Below, piece by piece: positions 18,325 to 27,764 of a DNA stretch of 64,000 nt. The first letter of the stretch is position 1. Each line of letters opens with the position of its first letter. The notes under the pieces were generated by a model, which was not told the DNA's origin, ran no database searches, and worked only from the letters and a program-made list of their open reading frames with translations. The DNA is from Streptococcus oralis (GTDB lineage: Bacteria > Bacillota > Bacilli > Lactobacillales > Streptococcaceae), in NCBI RefSeq assembly GCF_016127915.1, contig NZ_CP066059.1, positions 248,001 to 312,000 on the forward strand. Reading direction: 5' to 3'. The translations under genes and the position numbers were made by a program.

Positions 18325-18402
18325 TAATTTAGTTTCTTAGGAGTAAACAAACAGAAAAATAGGGAAAAGACGCCCATTTATTCACTTTTGCCGATGTTTT
18401 CT

Positions 18403-18431
18403 TTGATTTTTTTATCTATTTACGTTAAACT
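18403..18431 (+). promoter_or_regulatory. Promoter placed directly at the GH25 start codon
   Basis: TTGATT (18403-18408), 17-nt spacer, TAAACT (18426-18431). Only 8 nt separate the -10 from the ATG at 18440, so the transcript should start at or next to the initiation codon. There is no ribosome-binding site in between. Confidence 0.7.
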
Positions 18432-18439
18432 ATTTAGAT

Positions 18440-19240
18440 ATGAGAAAAAAGATTCATCCAGCTATTATTTTTACTTTATTTACTATATTTATAGCTATTT
18501 TGATCCTCAATAGACCAACTTATGAAGACCATCCTGTCAAGTCAAAACCCAATGCAGTCCAGGTTGAAAATCAGGCCTTGCATAACCTTGACAAACCTAT
18601 TATTGACGTCTCTGGCTGGCAAAGACCTGAGGAAATCAACTACGATACCTTATCTCAAAATATTTCTGGTGTTATTGTTCGTGTCCACAATGGGGCTCAA
18701 CATACTGAAACAAATAATGCCGCCTATGCCAATGGTGTCGATAAAGCCTATATAAGTCATATTTCAGAATTTCAAAAACGCAATGTTCCAGTTGCTGTTT
18801 ATGCCTATCTAGCAGGTACTAGTAAGGAAGAAATGGAAAAAGCTGCTGAGGTTTTCTACAATGCTGCTTCTCCATACAACCCTAGTTACTATTGGTTAGA
18901 CGTCGAAGAAAAGACAATGTCTGATATGAACGAAGGTGTTGAAGCTTTTCGAGCTAAACTAGAAGCGCTTGGCGCCAAAAATATCGGAATTTACATCGGT
19001 GTTTATTTCATGCAAGAGCATAGTATCAATACAGACAAGTTCACTGCTGTCTGGATTCCATCTTATGGAACGGATTCAGGTTACTTTGAAACCACGCCTA
19101 ATACAGATTTAGACTATGACCTCCATCAGTATACTTCAAAAGGAAGAATTGCTGGATTTGAACACCATTTAGATATTAATCTTATTTCTACCTTGAAGGA
19201 AAAAGAAGAAACCTTCAGAAAACTATTTTTAAGACCATAA
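18440..19240 (+). CDS. Membrane-anchored glycoside hydrolase family 25 (muramidase-like) protein
   Basis: A 266-residue exported protein. Residues 7-24 form a signal anchor without a clear cleavage or lipobox site. The GH25 domain follows: DVSGWQ (Asp56), YWLDVEE (Asp154, Glu156), WIPSYG, and HQYTSKGRIAGFEHHLDIN at the end. These are the expected catalytic residues for hydrolysis of MurNAc-GlcNAc bonds. No choline-binding repeats are attached. It is divergent from glmU and followed by its own terminator. The start codon lacks a ribosome-binding site, see the promoter entry. Confidence 0.88.
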   Translation: MRKKIHPAIIFTLFTIFIAILILNRPTYEDHPVKSKPNAVQVENQALHNLDKPIIDVSGWQRPEEINYDTLSQNISGVIVRVHNGAQHTETNNAAYANGVDKAYISHISEFQKRNVPVAVYAYLAGTSKEEMEKAAEVFYNAASPYNPSYYWLDVEEKTMSDMNEGVEAFRAKLEALGAKNIGIYIGVYFMQEHSINTDKFTAVWIPSYGTDSGYFETTPNTDLDYDLHQYTSKGRIAGFEHHLDINLISTLKEKEETFRKLFLRP

Positions 19241-19275
19241 AACAAGTGAAAATTGCTCTCTTTTTCACTTGTTTT
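19241..19275 (+). terminator. Terminator of the GH25 gene
   Basis: AACAAGTGAAAA ... TTTTTCACTTGTT stem followed by TTTTT. Confidence 0.85.
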
Positions 19276-19294
19276 TTCATTTTCTTCTCGTCTG

Positions 19295-19303
19295 TGTTAT
19301 AAT
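19295..19303 (+). promoter_or_regulatory. Extended -10 promoter of the popT-ybaK-phosphatase operon
   Basis: TGT-TATAAT (TATAAT at 19298-19303), 41 nt before the ATG; no good -35. Confidence 0.6.
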
Positions 19304-19343
19304 TGATAGAATAGAGAAAGAATTTTATGAAATTGAGGATTTT

Positions 19344-20189
19344 ATGATGTTTTCATGGATTGCAAGAGTTATTAAAGGAATAGTCATCGCCTTAGGGTTT
19401 ATCCTACCTGGAATTTCTGGTGGTGTTCTGGCAGCTATTTTGGGAATTTACGAGCGAATGATTTCTTTTCTGGCTCATCCCTTTAAGGATTTTAAAGCGA
19501 ATGTCCTATACTTTATCCCAGTAGCAATTGGGATGTTGCTAGGCATTGGTTTGTTTTCTTATCCAATCGAGTATCTGCTACAAAATTACCAAGTCTATGT
19601 TTTATGGAATTTTGCTGGAGCTATCATCGGTACAGTGCCTAGCCTCCTTAAAGAATCTACTCGAGAATCTGATCGGGATAAGATTGACCTAGTCTGGTTC
19701 TGGACCACCTTTATCCTTTCAGGACTAGGGCTCTACGCGCTAAATTTTGTTGTCGGCTCTCTCAGCGCTAGTTTTGCTAGTTTCATCTTAGCGGGTGCTC
19801 TTTTAGCGCTTGGTGTCTTGGTGCCTGGTTTAAGTCCGTCAAATCTACTCTTGATTTTAGGACTGTACGCTCCAATGCTCACTGGTTTTAAAACCTTTGA
19901 TTTATTTGGAACCTTCCTTCCAATCGGTATTGGTGCAGGTGCAACCCTCATCATTTTTTCAAAATTAATGGACTACGCCTTGAACAACTACCACTCCCGT
20001 GTTTATCACTTTATTATTGGGATTGTGCTATCAAGCACTCTCTTGATCTTGATTCCAAATGCTGGAAATGCTGAAAGTATCCAATACAGTGGACTTTCTA
20101 TTGTGGGCTATGTTCTCATCGCCTTCTTCTTTGCACTTGGCATTTGGCTTGGTATCTGGATGAGTCAATTGGAGGATAAGTATAAATAA
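19344..20189 (+). CDS. DUF368-family membrane protein, PopT-like undecaprenyl-phosphate translocase
   Basis: A 281-residue membrane protein with about eight helices. Two internally related loops, LPGISGGVLAAILGIYERM and VPGLSPSNLLLILGLYAPM, mark the DUF368 family. Members in other bacteria (PopT) flip the lipid carrier undecaprenyl phosphate back across the membrane for reuse; assignment here is by family. The ATG at 19344 was chosen since GAGG (19335-19338) precedes it; upstream in-frame codons lack one. It overlaps ybaK by one base. Confidence 0.85.
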   Translation: MMFSWIARVIKGIVIALGFILPGISGGVLAAILGIYERMISFLAHPFKDFKANVLYFIPVAIGMLLGIGLFSYPIEYLLQNYQVYVLWNFAGAIIGTVPSLLKESTRESDRDKIDLVWFWTTFILSGLGLYALNFVVGSLSASFASFILAGALLALGVLVPGLSPSNLLLILGLYAPMLTGFKTFDLFGTFLPIGIGAGATLIIFSKLMDYALNNYHSRVYHFIIGIVLSSTLLILIPNAGNAESIQYSGLSIVGYVLIAFFFALGIWLGIWMSQLEDKYK

Positions 20190-20671
20190 TGGCAAAGAAA
20201 GTTAAGATTAAAAAAACCTTGGTCGAACAAATCTTGACCAAGGCGGGTGTTGACCATACTGGTATTCAAATCAACGCGCTTGAGGGTGAACTTCCTCCGG
20301 AATATGATCGAACTCATATCTTTAAAACCTTGGCTCTATTAGGGGACAAAACAGGGCCAATCATCGGAATCGTTCCCATAACAGAACACCTCGCTGAGAA
20401 AAAACTAGCAAAGGTTTCTGGTAATAAAAAAGTGAGCATGATTCCTCAAAAAGACCTAGAAAAAACGACAGGCTATATTCATGGGGCTAATAACCCCGTC
20501 GGCATTCGCCAAAAACATAATTATCCTATTTTTATTGATCAGACTGCTTTGGATTTAGACCAAATGATTGTCTCTGCTGGAGAAGTCGGGCACAGTATCA
20601 TCATCCGACCTCAAGACTTAGCCGACTTTGTAAAAGCGGATTTTGCTGATATCTTGGAGGAAATCAACTGA
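20189..20671 (+). CDS. ybaK: YbaK/EbsC-type aminoacyl-tRNA deacylase
   Basis: A 160-residue YbaK-fold protein. Visible family features are TLVEQILTKAGVDH, the HIFKTLALLGDK strand with the conserved lysine, GYIHGANNPVGIRQK, and VSAGEVGHSIIIRPQDL. Relatives hydrolyse Cys-tRNA(Pro) in trans. Start and stop overlap both neighbours by a base (TAATG, TGATG), so the three genes are translationally coupled. Confidence 0.88.
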   Translation: MAKKVKIKKTLVEQILTKAGVDHTGIQINALEGELPPEYDRTHIFKTLALLGDKTGPIIGIVPITEHLAEKKLAKVSGNKKVSMIPQKDLEKTTGYIHGANNPVGIRQKHNYPIFIDQTALDLDQMIVSAGEVGHSIIIRPQDLADFVKADFADILEEIN

Positions 20672-21294
20672 TGAAACTCTATTTTGTCCGTCATGGTCGG
20701 ACTGTCTGGAATCTTGAAGGACGTTTTCAAGGTGCTAGCGGTGATTCTCCCCTTCTGCCAGAGTCCATTGACACACTAAAACAATTAGGGCAGTATCTTA
20801 AGGAAATTCCTTTTGATACGATTTATTCTAGTGATTTACCCAGAGCAGTTAAATCTGCTGAAATTATCCAAAGTCAACTCCAGGCCCCTTGTCCTTTAAA
20901 GAGCATTCCTGACCTACGTGAATGGCAACTTGGCAAACTAGAGGGATTAAAAATCGCTACGCTCAATGCCATCTACCCACAACAAATCAAGGCCTTTCGC
21001 TCTAATCTGGCTCAGTTTGATACGAGGATGTTTGAAGCCGAATCTCTCTACTCTACGACTCAGCGTACTATCCGATTTATCAAATCTCTGAAAGAAAGTC
21101 CGGTTAAAAGAGTTCTGATAGTCGGGCATGGAGCAAATCTCACTGCTAGCCTACGTACTCTCTTAGGCTATAAAGAAGCTCATCTCCGCAAAGATGGAGG
21201 CTTGTCCAATGCTAGTCTGACAGTTTTAGAGACCGATGATTTTGAAACCTTTACTCTAGAAAAATGGAATGACACTTCCTATCAAGAAAAATAA
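20671..21294 (+). CDS. Histidine phosphatase (phosphoglycerate-mutase-like) protein
   Basis: A 207-residue histidine-phosphatase-superfamily protein. FVRHGRTVWNLEGRFQG at the N terminus carries the phospho-acceptor His in RHG, YSSDLPRAVKSAEII contains the conserved Arg, and LIVGHGANL holds the second catalytic His. The substrate cannot be told from sequence; it is shorter than the glycolytic enzyme GpmA. Last gene of the operon, followed by a terminator. Confidence 0.87.
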   Translation: MKLYFVRHGRTVWNLEGRFQGASGDSPLLPESIDTLKQLGQYLKEIPFDTIYSSDLPRAVKSAEIIQSQLQAPCPLKSIPDLREWQLGKLEGLKIATLNAIYPQQIKAFRSNLAQFDTRMFEAESLYSTTQRTIRFIKSLKESPVKRVLIVGHGANLTASLRTLLGYKEAHLRKDGGLSNASLTVLETDDFETFTLEKWNDTSYQEK

Positions 21295-21296
21295 TG

Positions 21297-21327
21297 GAAC
21301 TTGATCTTAATAGTCAAGTTCTTTTTA
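21297..21327 (+). terminator. Terminator of the popT operon
   Basis: GAACTTGA ... TCAAGTTC stem followed by TTTTT. Confidence 0.85.
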
Positions 21328-21364
21328 GTTTTCAAAGAATATCCGTGAATTTCTCTGCTATTTA

Positions 21365-21373
21365 TGATAAAAT
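21365..21373 (+). promoter_or_regulatory. lysS promoter (extended -10)
   Basis: TGA-TAAAAT (TAAAAT at 21368-21373), about 60 nt before lysS. No T-box leader is present in this short interval. Confidence 0.55.
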
Positions 21374-21423
21374 GGGAGTATCGCAAAAAATGACTCATCG
21401 TATCAAATTTTGAGTAAAATTAG

Positions 21424-22920
<1,497 letters not shown>

Positions 22921-22923
<3 letters not shown>

Positions 22924-23075
22924 TACTCTTCGAAAATCTCTTCAAACCACGTCAGAGTTACCTTGTCGTATGTATGGTTACTGACTTCGTCAGTTCTATC
23001 TACAACCTCAAAGCAGTGCTTTGAGCAGCCTGCGGCTAGCTTCATAGTTTGCTCTTTGATTTTCATTGAGTATAA
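22921..23075 (+). repeat. BOX repeat, A-B-C type
   Basis: Begins TAATACTCTTCGAAAATC, continues with CGTCAGAGTTACCTTGTCG (boxA, equivalent to the BOX-PCR primer region), then TTACTGACTTCGTCAGTTC (boxB), then TGAGCAGCCTGCGGCTAGC and TTTGATTTTCATTGAGTAT (boxC). All three modules are present once. BOX elements are mobilised only with outside help and form large RNA hairpins. It lies directly behind lysS. Confidence 0.9.
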
Positions 23076-23081
23076 GCTCTT

Positions 23082-23109
23082 ATCCTCTGGTACTTGCCAG
23101 AGGATTTTT
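23082..23109 (+). terminator. lysS terminator
   Basis: ATCCTCTGG-TACTTG-CCAGAGGAT followed by TTTTC, just beyond the BOX repeat. Confidence 0.75.
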
Positions 23110-23114
23110 CGATA

Positions 23115-23149
23115 CAAAAAGAGACTGAGAAAAAACTCAATCTCTTTTC
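23115..23149. terminator. Bidirectional terminator before the amino-acid transporter genes
   Basis: AGAGACTGAG-AAAAAA-CTCAATCTCT with A- and T-runs outside; serves the minus-strand transporter operon. Confidence 0.8.
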
Positions 23150-23989
23150 TTATTCTTGATTTTTAACTTGACTGGTGGCTACATCTTCCCCAAACCATTT
23201 CTGGCTGATTTCCTGGAATTTTCCTTCTTGGTATAGTGAGATAAAGGCTTGATTCAGAGCATCTAGCAAAGTTTTATCAGCAGGTCTAACACCCACTGCA
23301 AAAGCTTCACTTTCAAATCCAGCTGAAAAGACATTGTAGTCATTTAATATTCCTTCAGACTGGAGATAATAATTGGCATATACCCGGTCAATCAACAAGG
23401 CATCAATCCGGTCATTTTTCAAATCAATCAAGGCTTCATTGAAACTTTGGTATTGATTGGCCTTCTGATCTTTCACTCGATTCTTGAGTAGTTCTGGTTG
23501 TCCTTCAAAATTCAAATAGCCAGAAGATCCTGCCTGGGCCCCTAAAACTTTGTCAGTCATATCCTGAATTGAGTGGATATTTTGAGACTTTTTAGAGACC
23601 AAAACTTGTTGATTTTCCATATAAGGAATGGTAAAAGCAACCTTCTCTTTCCGTTCATTTGTTGCTGTATAGCCATTCCAGATGGCATCAATAGTACCAT
23701 TTTGTAGTTCGGTTTCTTTCATATCCCAGTCGATGGGTTGAAATTTAATCTGAATTCCTAGCTTCTCAGAAACAGCTTGGGCTAGGTCAATATCAAAACC
23801 TGCATACTGGCCATTCTTCTCCTCAAATCCCATGGGAACAAAGGTATTGTCAAAGCCAATAGTAATGCTACCCTGCTTTTGATATTTGGCCCAATTATCC
23901 TGATTTGGATCACTTGCCTTCTGAGTACAAGCCGTCAGGAAGAAGCTAAAGAACAGAGCAAGTACAAGGGCAATTTTCTTTCTCTTCAT
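23150..23989 (-). CDS. Amino-acid ABC transporter substrate-binding lipoprotein
   Basis: A 279-residue lipoprotein: signal sequence MKRKKIALVLALFFSFFLTAC with a lipobox cysteine, then a bacterial family 3 solute-binding domain (ITIGFDNTFVPMGFEEKNGQYAGFDIDLA; IDAIWNGYTATNERK; DALLIDRVYANYY). The binding type is polar amino acids; similarity in order and sequence to the pneumococcal AatB/TcyBC cystine system suggests cystine, but this is inference. The ATG at 23989 has GAGG 6 nt upstream; a GTG 6 nt earlier abuts that site. Last gene of a permease-ATPase-binding protein operon. Confidence 0.88.
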   Translation of the reverse strand: MKRKKIALVLALFFSFFLTACTQKASDPNQDNWAKYQKQGSITIGFDNTFVPMGFEEKNGQYAGFDIDLAQAVSEKLGIQIKFQPIDWDMKETELQNGTIDAIWNGYTATNERKEKVAFTIPYMENQQVLVSKKSQNIHSIQDMTDKVLGAQAGSSGYLNFEGQPELLKNRVKDQKANQYQSFNEALIDLKNDRIDALLIDRVYANYYLQSEGILNDYNVFSAGFESEAFAVGVRPADKTLLDALNQAFISLYQEGKFQEISQKWFGEDVATSQVKNQE

Positions 23990-24004
23990 AGGCACCTCAT
24001 ACTC

Positions 24005-24634
24005 CTACTTTGGATCAACCTTAAGAATCTGATCAGCAATGTTTTCTGCAAACTGAAGATCGTGGGTCACAACAATCTGAGTCATCCCATGCTCTTTATT
24101 TTGAAGGATAAGTTTTTCTACTTCTAATCGCAATTCTGGGTCTAAGGCTGATGTAGGCTCATCATATCCAATAATTTCTGGGTTTATCATCATAGCACGC
24201 GCTAAGGCCACCCGTTGTTTTTGCCCACCTGAAAGTGAGAATGGAAAGGCATCTGCATGCCCTGCTAACCCAAGTTGTTCTAACAAACCACGCGCCTTCT
24301 TCTCAGCAACTTCCTTCTCCATGCTCATGGTTTTTATAGGCGACAGAGTTAAGTTATCTAGAACTGACAAATGCGGAAAGAGTTGAAAATCTTGGAAAAC
24401 AAATCCCAGAAGATTGCGCTTTTCTAGTTCGTCTATAGCTAGCGATTCGCCGTTATAGTAGATTTCCCCTGAATCGATGGTTTCCAGTCCAGCTAGCATA
24501 CGTAATAGGGTTGTCTTGCCTCCTCCTGATGGACCTACGATTGCAAGGATTTGCTTTTCAGGAATAGATAGGCTAAAGTTGGTTAAGATTTGTTTGCCAG
24601 CAAAGGCTTTGTTGATGTTTCGTAATTCTAACAT
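24005..24634 (-). CDS. Amino-acid ABC transporter ATP-binding protein
   Basis: A 209-residue ABC ATPase: Walker A VGPSGGGKTTLL, Q-loop in FVFQDFQLFPHLSV, signature LSGGQKQRVALARAM, Walker B with EIIGYDEPTSALD, and switch His in VTHDL. The glycine-tyrosine before the Walker B Asp-Glu is a little unusual for the hydrophobic stretch. The ATG at 24634 follows AGGAGG, which overlaps the permease stop codon region. Confidence 0.92.
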   Translation of the reverse strand: MLELRNINKAFAGKQILTNFSLSIPEKQILAIVGPSGGGKTTLLRMLAGLETIDSGEIYYNGESLAIDELEKRNLLGFVFQDFQLFPHLSVLDNLTLSPIKTMSMEKEVAEKKARGLLEQLGLAGHADAFPFSLSGGQKQRVALARAMMINPEIIGYDEPTSALDPELRLEVEKLILQNKEHGMTQIVVTHDLQFAENIADQILKVDPK

Positions 24635-24644
24635 AGCAATCCTC

Positions 24645-25286
24645 CTATCTGTAATAACTGTACTTCTTCTCAAGTTTTTTCGCTACAATGGTTACAAGAC
24701 CAATCATAATCAAATAAATTGCTCCAGCTAAAAACATAGGAACAAGACTGGCATCTCGATTGGCTGCTGTTCGACTAGCTAAAATCAAATCTGAGATCCC
24801 AAGGGCATAAACCAAAGAAGTATCCTTGACCAAACTCATAATTTCATTAAAAACACTCGGTAAGACAATCTTTGTCACTTGAGGAAGGATGATATAGCGA
24901 ACTGTAGCAAAGGGGCTAAATTTTAACACTTTTGCAGCCTCATACTGCCCTTTTGGAATGGTTTCAATCCCACCACGAAAGATTTCAGCAAAGTAGGCTG
25001 CATAGTTCAATACAAAAGCAATCACAGCAGCAGGCAAACGATCTAAACGTATCCCAATGCTAGGGAGAACATAGTAAATAAAGATTAATTGCAAGAGCAA
25101 GGGAGTCCCTCGCATCACCCAAATATAAAGGTCAATCAGATAATGGAGGGGTTTCCAGCGGACTTGTAAAGCAAAGGCAACGACAATACCTAAAGGAATT
25201 GAAAAGATTAAGACCAGAGCAAAGACATGAAGAGTCATACTTGCACCGTTCAATAAACTTGGTAATATCTCAAACATATAAGACAT
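24645..25286 (-). CDS. Amino-acid ABC transporter permease
   Basis: A 213-residue HisM-type permease with about five helices and the EAA-type loop EAAKVLKFSPFATVRYIILPQ that contacts the ATPase. RGTPLLLQLIFIYY is typical of the polar amino-acid family. The ATG at 25286 has AGGAGG 6 nt upstream; upstream in-frame codons run into the promoter. First gene of the operon; only one permease is present, so it probably works as a homodimer. Confidence 0.92.
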   Translation of the reverse strand: MSYMFEILPSLLNGASMTLHVFALVLIFSIPLGIVVAFALQVRWKPLHYLIDLYIWVMRGTPLLLQLIFIYYVLPSIGIRLDRLPAAVIAFVLNYAAYFAEIFRGGIETIPKGQYEAAKVLKFSPFATVRYIILPQVTKIVLPSVFNEIMSLVKDTSLVYALGISDLILASRTAANRDASLVPMFLAGAIYLIMIGLVTIVAKKLEKKYSYYR

Positions 25287-25314
25287 ACTGCACCTCCTAA
25301 AAATTATTGTTCTC

Positions 25315-25342
25315 ATTATAGCATAAATAAACAATTTAGCAA
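25315..25342 (-). promoter_or_regulatory. Promoter of the amino-acid transporter operon
   Basis: Minus strand: TTGCTA, 16-nt spacer ending TGC, TATAAT (25315-25320), an extended -10 promoter. Confidence 0.7.
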
Positions 25343-25574
25343 GAGTTTTTGTAAAAAAATTCTATAATTCTTGAACTATACACCTTTTTCTGAGAAATAA
25401 GAGCAAAATATTATCTTAAAGAATTCGGAGAATTATAAGGATTCTAGACAAGAATATAGGTTTAACTTCTAATTCTGAGAGAACAATGATCAAAATTTTT
25501 TTATTAAATATCTATAAATATTTCATTGATATAGAACTCTGTTTACTCTCATTCACTTCATACCTCTAGAGAAA
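25343..25574. other. AT-rich intergenic stretch with no feature seen
   Basis: About 230 bp, very AT-rich, without a frame preceded by a ribosome-binding site, a repeat I recognise, or a clear RNA structure. Confidence 0.4.
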
Positions 25575-25634
25575 TAAAAAAGAACCACTTTATAAGGATA
25601 GTATCATTTCTACTATCCATACAAGTGACTCTTT
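25575..25634 (-). terminator. Terminator of the adhesin gene
   Basis: Minus strand AAAGAGTCACTT ... GGATAGT ... ACTATCC ... AAGTGGTTCTTT followed by TTTATT, a long two-part stem. Confidence 0.72.
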
Positions 25635-25674
25635 GATGATGCCATAGCAAAGGCATCAAGATTTTTCAACTAGA

Positions 25675-27474
25675 TTATTTAACTTTTTTGAAACGGAATA
25701 AGAGAATGGAACCAAATGCAAGTACTACTCCTACAACAGTAAACAGCATAGTCATTTCAGATGTACCAGTATTTGGTAGTTCTTTAGTTCCTTCTGGTTG
25801 TTTAGGTTTGTTATCAGAAGATCCTGGAGTCTCAGCAGCATAAGTATTTGTGAAGGTTGGATTATTACCTGTAACTGTTGCTACAAGTTGACCTTGACCA
25901 TTGTCTGCAACTTTTACTGTTACTGTATAAGCATTTTTATCATAAGTTACACCAGTTTCACCACCATCTTTTTCAGTGATTGTGTATGTGTAAGTTCCTG
26001 CAGCAGTGTATTCAATCGCTGGGAAAGCAACTGTTCCGTCCGCAGCATTTTTAGCTGTAGCTACAAGTTTGTCGCCTTCTTTCAATGCAAATTCATATTT
26101 ATCTGCCTCAAGAGTTTTACCATTTAGGACTTTTATAGCAGTAATTGAAGTTGTTGCAGATTTAACAGAATACGAATTTACAAAAACTTTATTGTCATAT
26201 TTAACACTTGCAAATTTCTCACCATAAACATCTGTTACAGTAACTTCAGCGTTAATAGTCTTATCATCGTAAACAAAACCTGGTTTTTGATCATTAACTT
26301 CTTTGATCTGATACTTATAAGTACCCACTGTAGAGAATTTAACGGCTTTAAATTTCACTTTGCCATCTTTATCGTTCTTAACAGTTTCAATAACTGATCC
26401 GTTTGGATCAAGCAGTTGGAAGCTAAATTCTTCAGCAGTTAAGCCTTTTCCTTTTAACTGCTTAGAAACTTCAAATGAAACTTCTGTAGAACGTGAACCA
26501 GAACTAATACCTTCAGTTGTGGTTAATGGTGCAAAACCTTCTACATCAAAGTTTTCAGTCGAAGTCGTAATTTTAACGTTATTGAAAGCTTTCTTTGTTG
26601 TATTATCAACTGGATCGGTGATACGAGTCTTATAAACTACATACAAACCTTGGTTAGTTAGATCACCATTACCATTTGGAGTAATAGTGAAGTGATTAGA
26701 ATCTTGAACAACAATGTGACTTGGATTCAAAAGAGGATGATGCTCATCCTTACTCCATTCAGTAAAGTAGTAACCTGTAATCTCACTAGCTAATACTTGC
26801 CCTTCAGGGATTGTATCTTGAATCGAAACACCTTCATAAGGATTAGCATATTTGTTTACGCGAATATACCAATTAATATAATTTGGATCGTTCTTATCTT
26901 GAACTCCCCATTTAGTAAATCCTGTTGGATCCTCATCTGGAACAATACGAGTCAAATTGTATACTCCTGCTCCAGGAATGTCGATTGGATATGATTTATT
27001 GAGTTCAACATTATCAGCCCATACAACAGTAAATAATGCCGAAATTTGTTTCTCTTCAGGTAAGTTAGCAAAATAATCTTCGTTACTTACCGTCACAGTC
27101 GCTGTATTTGCAGACTTATTTGTCGTTAACTCAGCAACCTTAGTGACTCCATCATTACCAAAGATTTCTGTAGTTGAATCTGATTCAATTTTGAATTCAT
27201 TTGGCACTTTATAAACCATAAAGTCACCATTCTTCAACGTTGTTGAGTTGTCGAACTTGTAAGTGGTTTGAAGGTAAAATTTCCCTTCACCATACTCTGC
27301 ACCGTCAACTAACTTATTATTGTTAATTGTCGGTACTGTCGTTAGCGTATAGCTACTAGATGGTAGTTCAGCAGCTTTAACCACATTGCTAGTTCTTAGT
27401 ACTGGGATAAATACTGAAGCTACTAACAATAGCGCCATGAATGCATGAGAAAGTTTTTTATTAATCTTTTTCAC
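25675..27474 (-). CDS. LPXTG cell-wall adhesin with two pilin-type isopeptide domains
   Basis: A 599-residue surface protein. Order: signal peptide (1 to about 35, ...VVKAAE), an N-terminal region with two MSCRAMM-like immunoglobulin-type domains (about 36-180 and 181-330; the second has INWYIRVNKYANP and IQDTIPEGQ), then two FctA/Spy0128-type pilin repeats (about 332-436 and 442-546). Each repeat has Lys, Glu and Asn at the places expected for an internal isopeptide bond: Lys338-Glu392-Asn433 and Lys448-Glu501-Asn543. A Pro-rich linker, LPNTG (566-570), a hydrophobic helix and RFKKVK complete the sortase signal. Start is GTG at 27474 with AAAGGAGG upstream. No sortase or other pilin is near. 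The ligand is unknown. Confidence 0.88.
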   Translation of the reverse strand: MKKINKKLSHAFMALLLVASVFIPVLRTSNVVKAAELPSSSYTLTTVPTINNNKLVDGAEYGEGKFYLQTTYKFDNSTTLKNGDFMVYKVPNEFKIESDSTTEIFGNDGVTKVAELTTNKSANTATVTVSNEDYFANLPEEKQISALFTVVWADNVELNKSYPIDIPGAGVYNLTRIVPDEDPTGFTKWGVQDKNDPNYINWYIRVNKYANPYEGVSIQDTIPEGQVLASEITGYYFTEWSKDEHHPLLNPSHIVVQDSNHFTITPNGNGDLTNQGLYVVYKTRITDPVDNTTKKAFNNVKITTSTENFDVEGFAPLTTTEGISSGSRSTEVSFEVSKQLKGKGLTAEEFSFQLLDPNGSVIETVKNDKDGKVKFKAVKFSTVGTYKYQIKEVNDQKPGFVYDDKTINAEVTVTDVYGEKFASVKYDNKVFVNSYSVKSATTSITAIKVLNGKTLEADKYEFALKEGDKLVATAKNAADGTVAFPAIEYTAAGTYTYTITEKDGGETGVTYDKNAYTVTVKVADNGQGQLVATVTGNNPTFTNTYAAETPGSSDNKPKQPEGTKELPNTGTSEMTMLFTVVGVVLAFGSILLFRFKKVK

Positions 27475-27518
27475 AACATTGCCTCCTTTATTTTTGGGGA
27501 TAGACTCCCTTATTTATT

Positions 27519-27546
27519 ATTATATATTCTTATATAAATTTGTCAA
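27519..27546 (-). promoter_or_regulatory. Adhesin promoter
   Basis: Minus strand: TTGACA (27541-27546), 16-nt spacer, TATAAT (27519-27524). Both hexamers are consensus, so strong basal expression is expected. Confidence 0.82.
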
Positions 27547-27675
27547 GTATTTCATAGTAGTTCGATGTTCAAATCATGTCTTTAAGCTCTTATTTAATAG
27601 GGTATAACAGACTTTCATCGTTCAACACCTCATCTAAATTATCTATAAGGAATTATAACATTTATATTATATTAG

Positions 27676-27703
27676 TAAAAAAGAAAAGACCTCTGAGGTC
27701 TTT
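27676..27703 (-). terminator. Terminator of the TPR gene
   Basis: Minus strand AAAGACC-TCAGA-GGTCTTT followed by TCTTTTTT. Confidence 0.75.
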
Positions 27704-27764
27704 CAAATCATTCATTTAAAGTCATTCGTTTCTGTTAACAAGATGTTACAAAAATTAGAAATCC

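Noticed and set aside
25675-27474. Possible pilus island around the LPXTG protein
   Set aside because: Neighbouring genes are an amino-acid transporter and a TPR protein; no sortase C, ancillary pilin or flanking direct repeat is visible.
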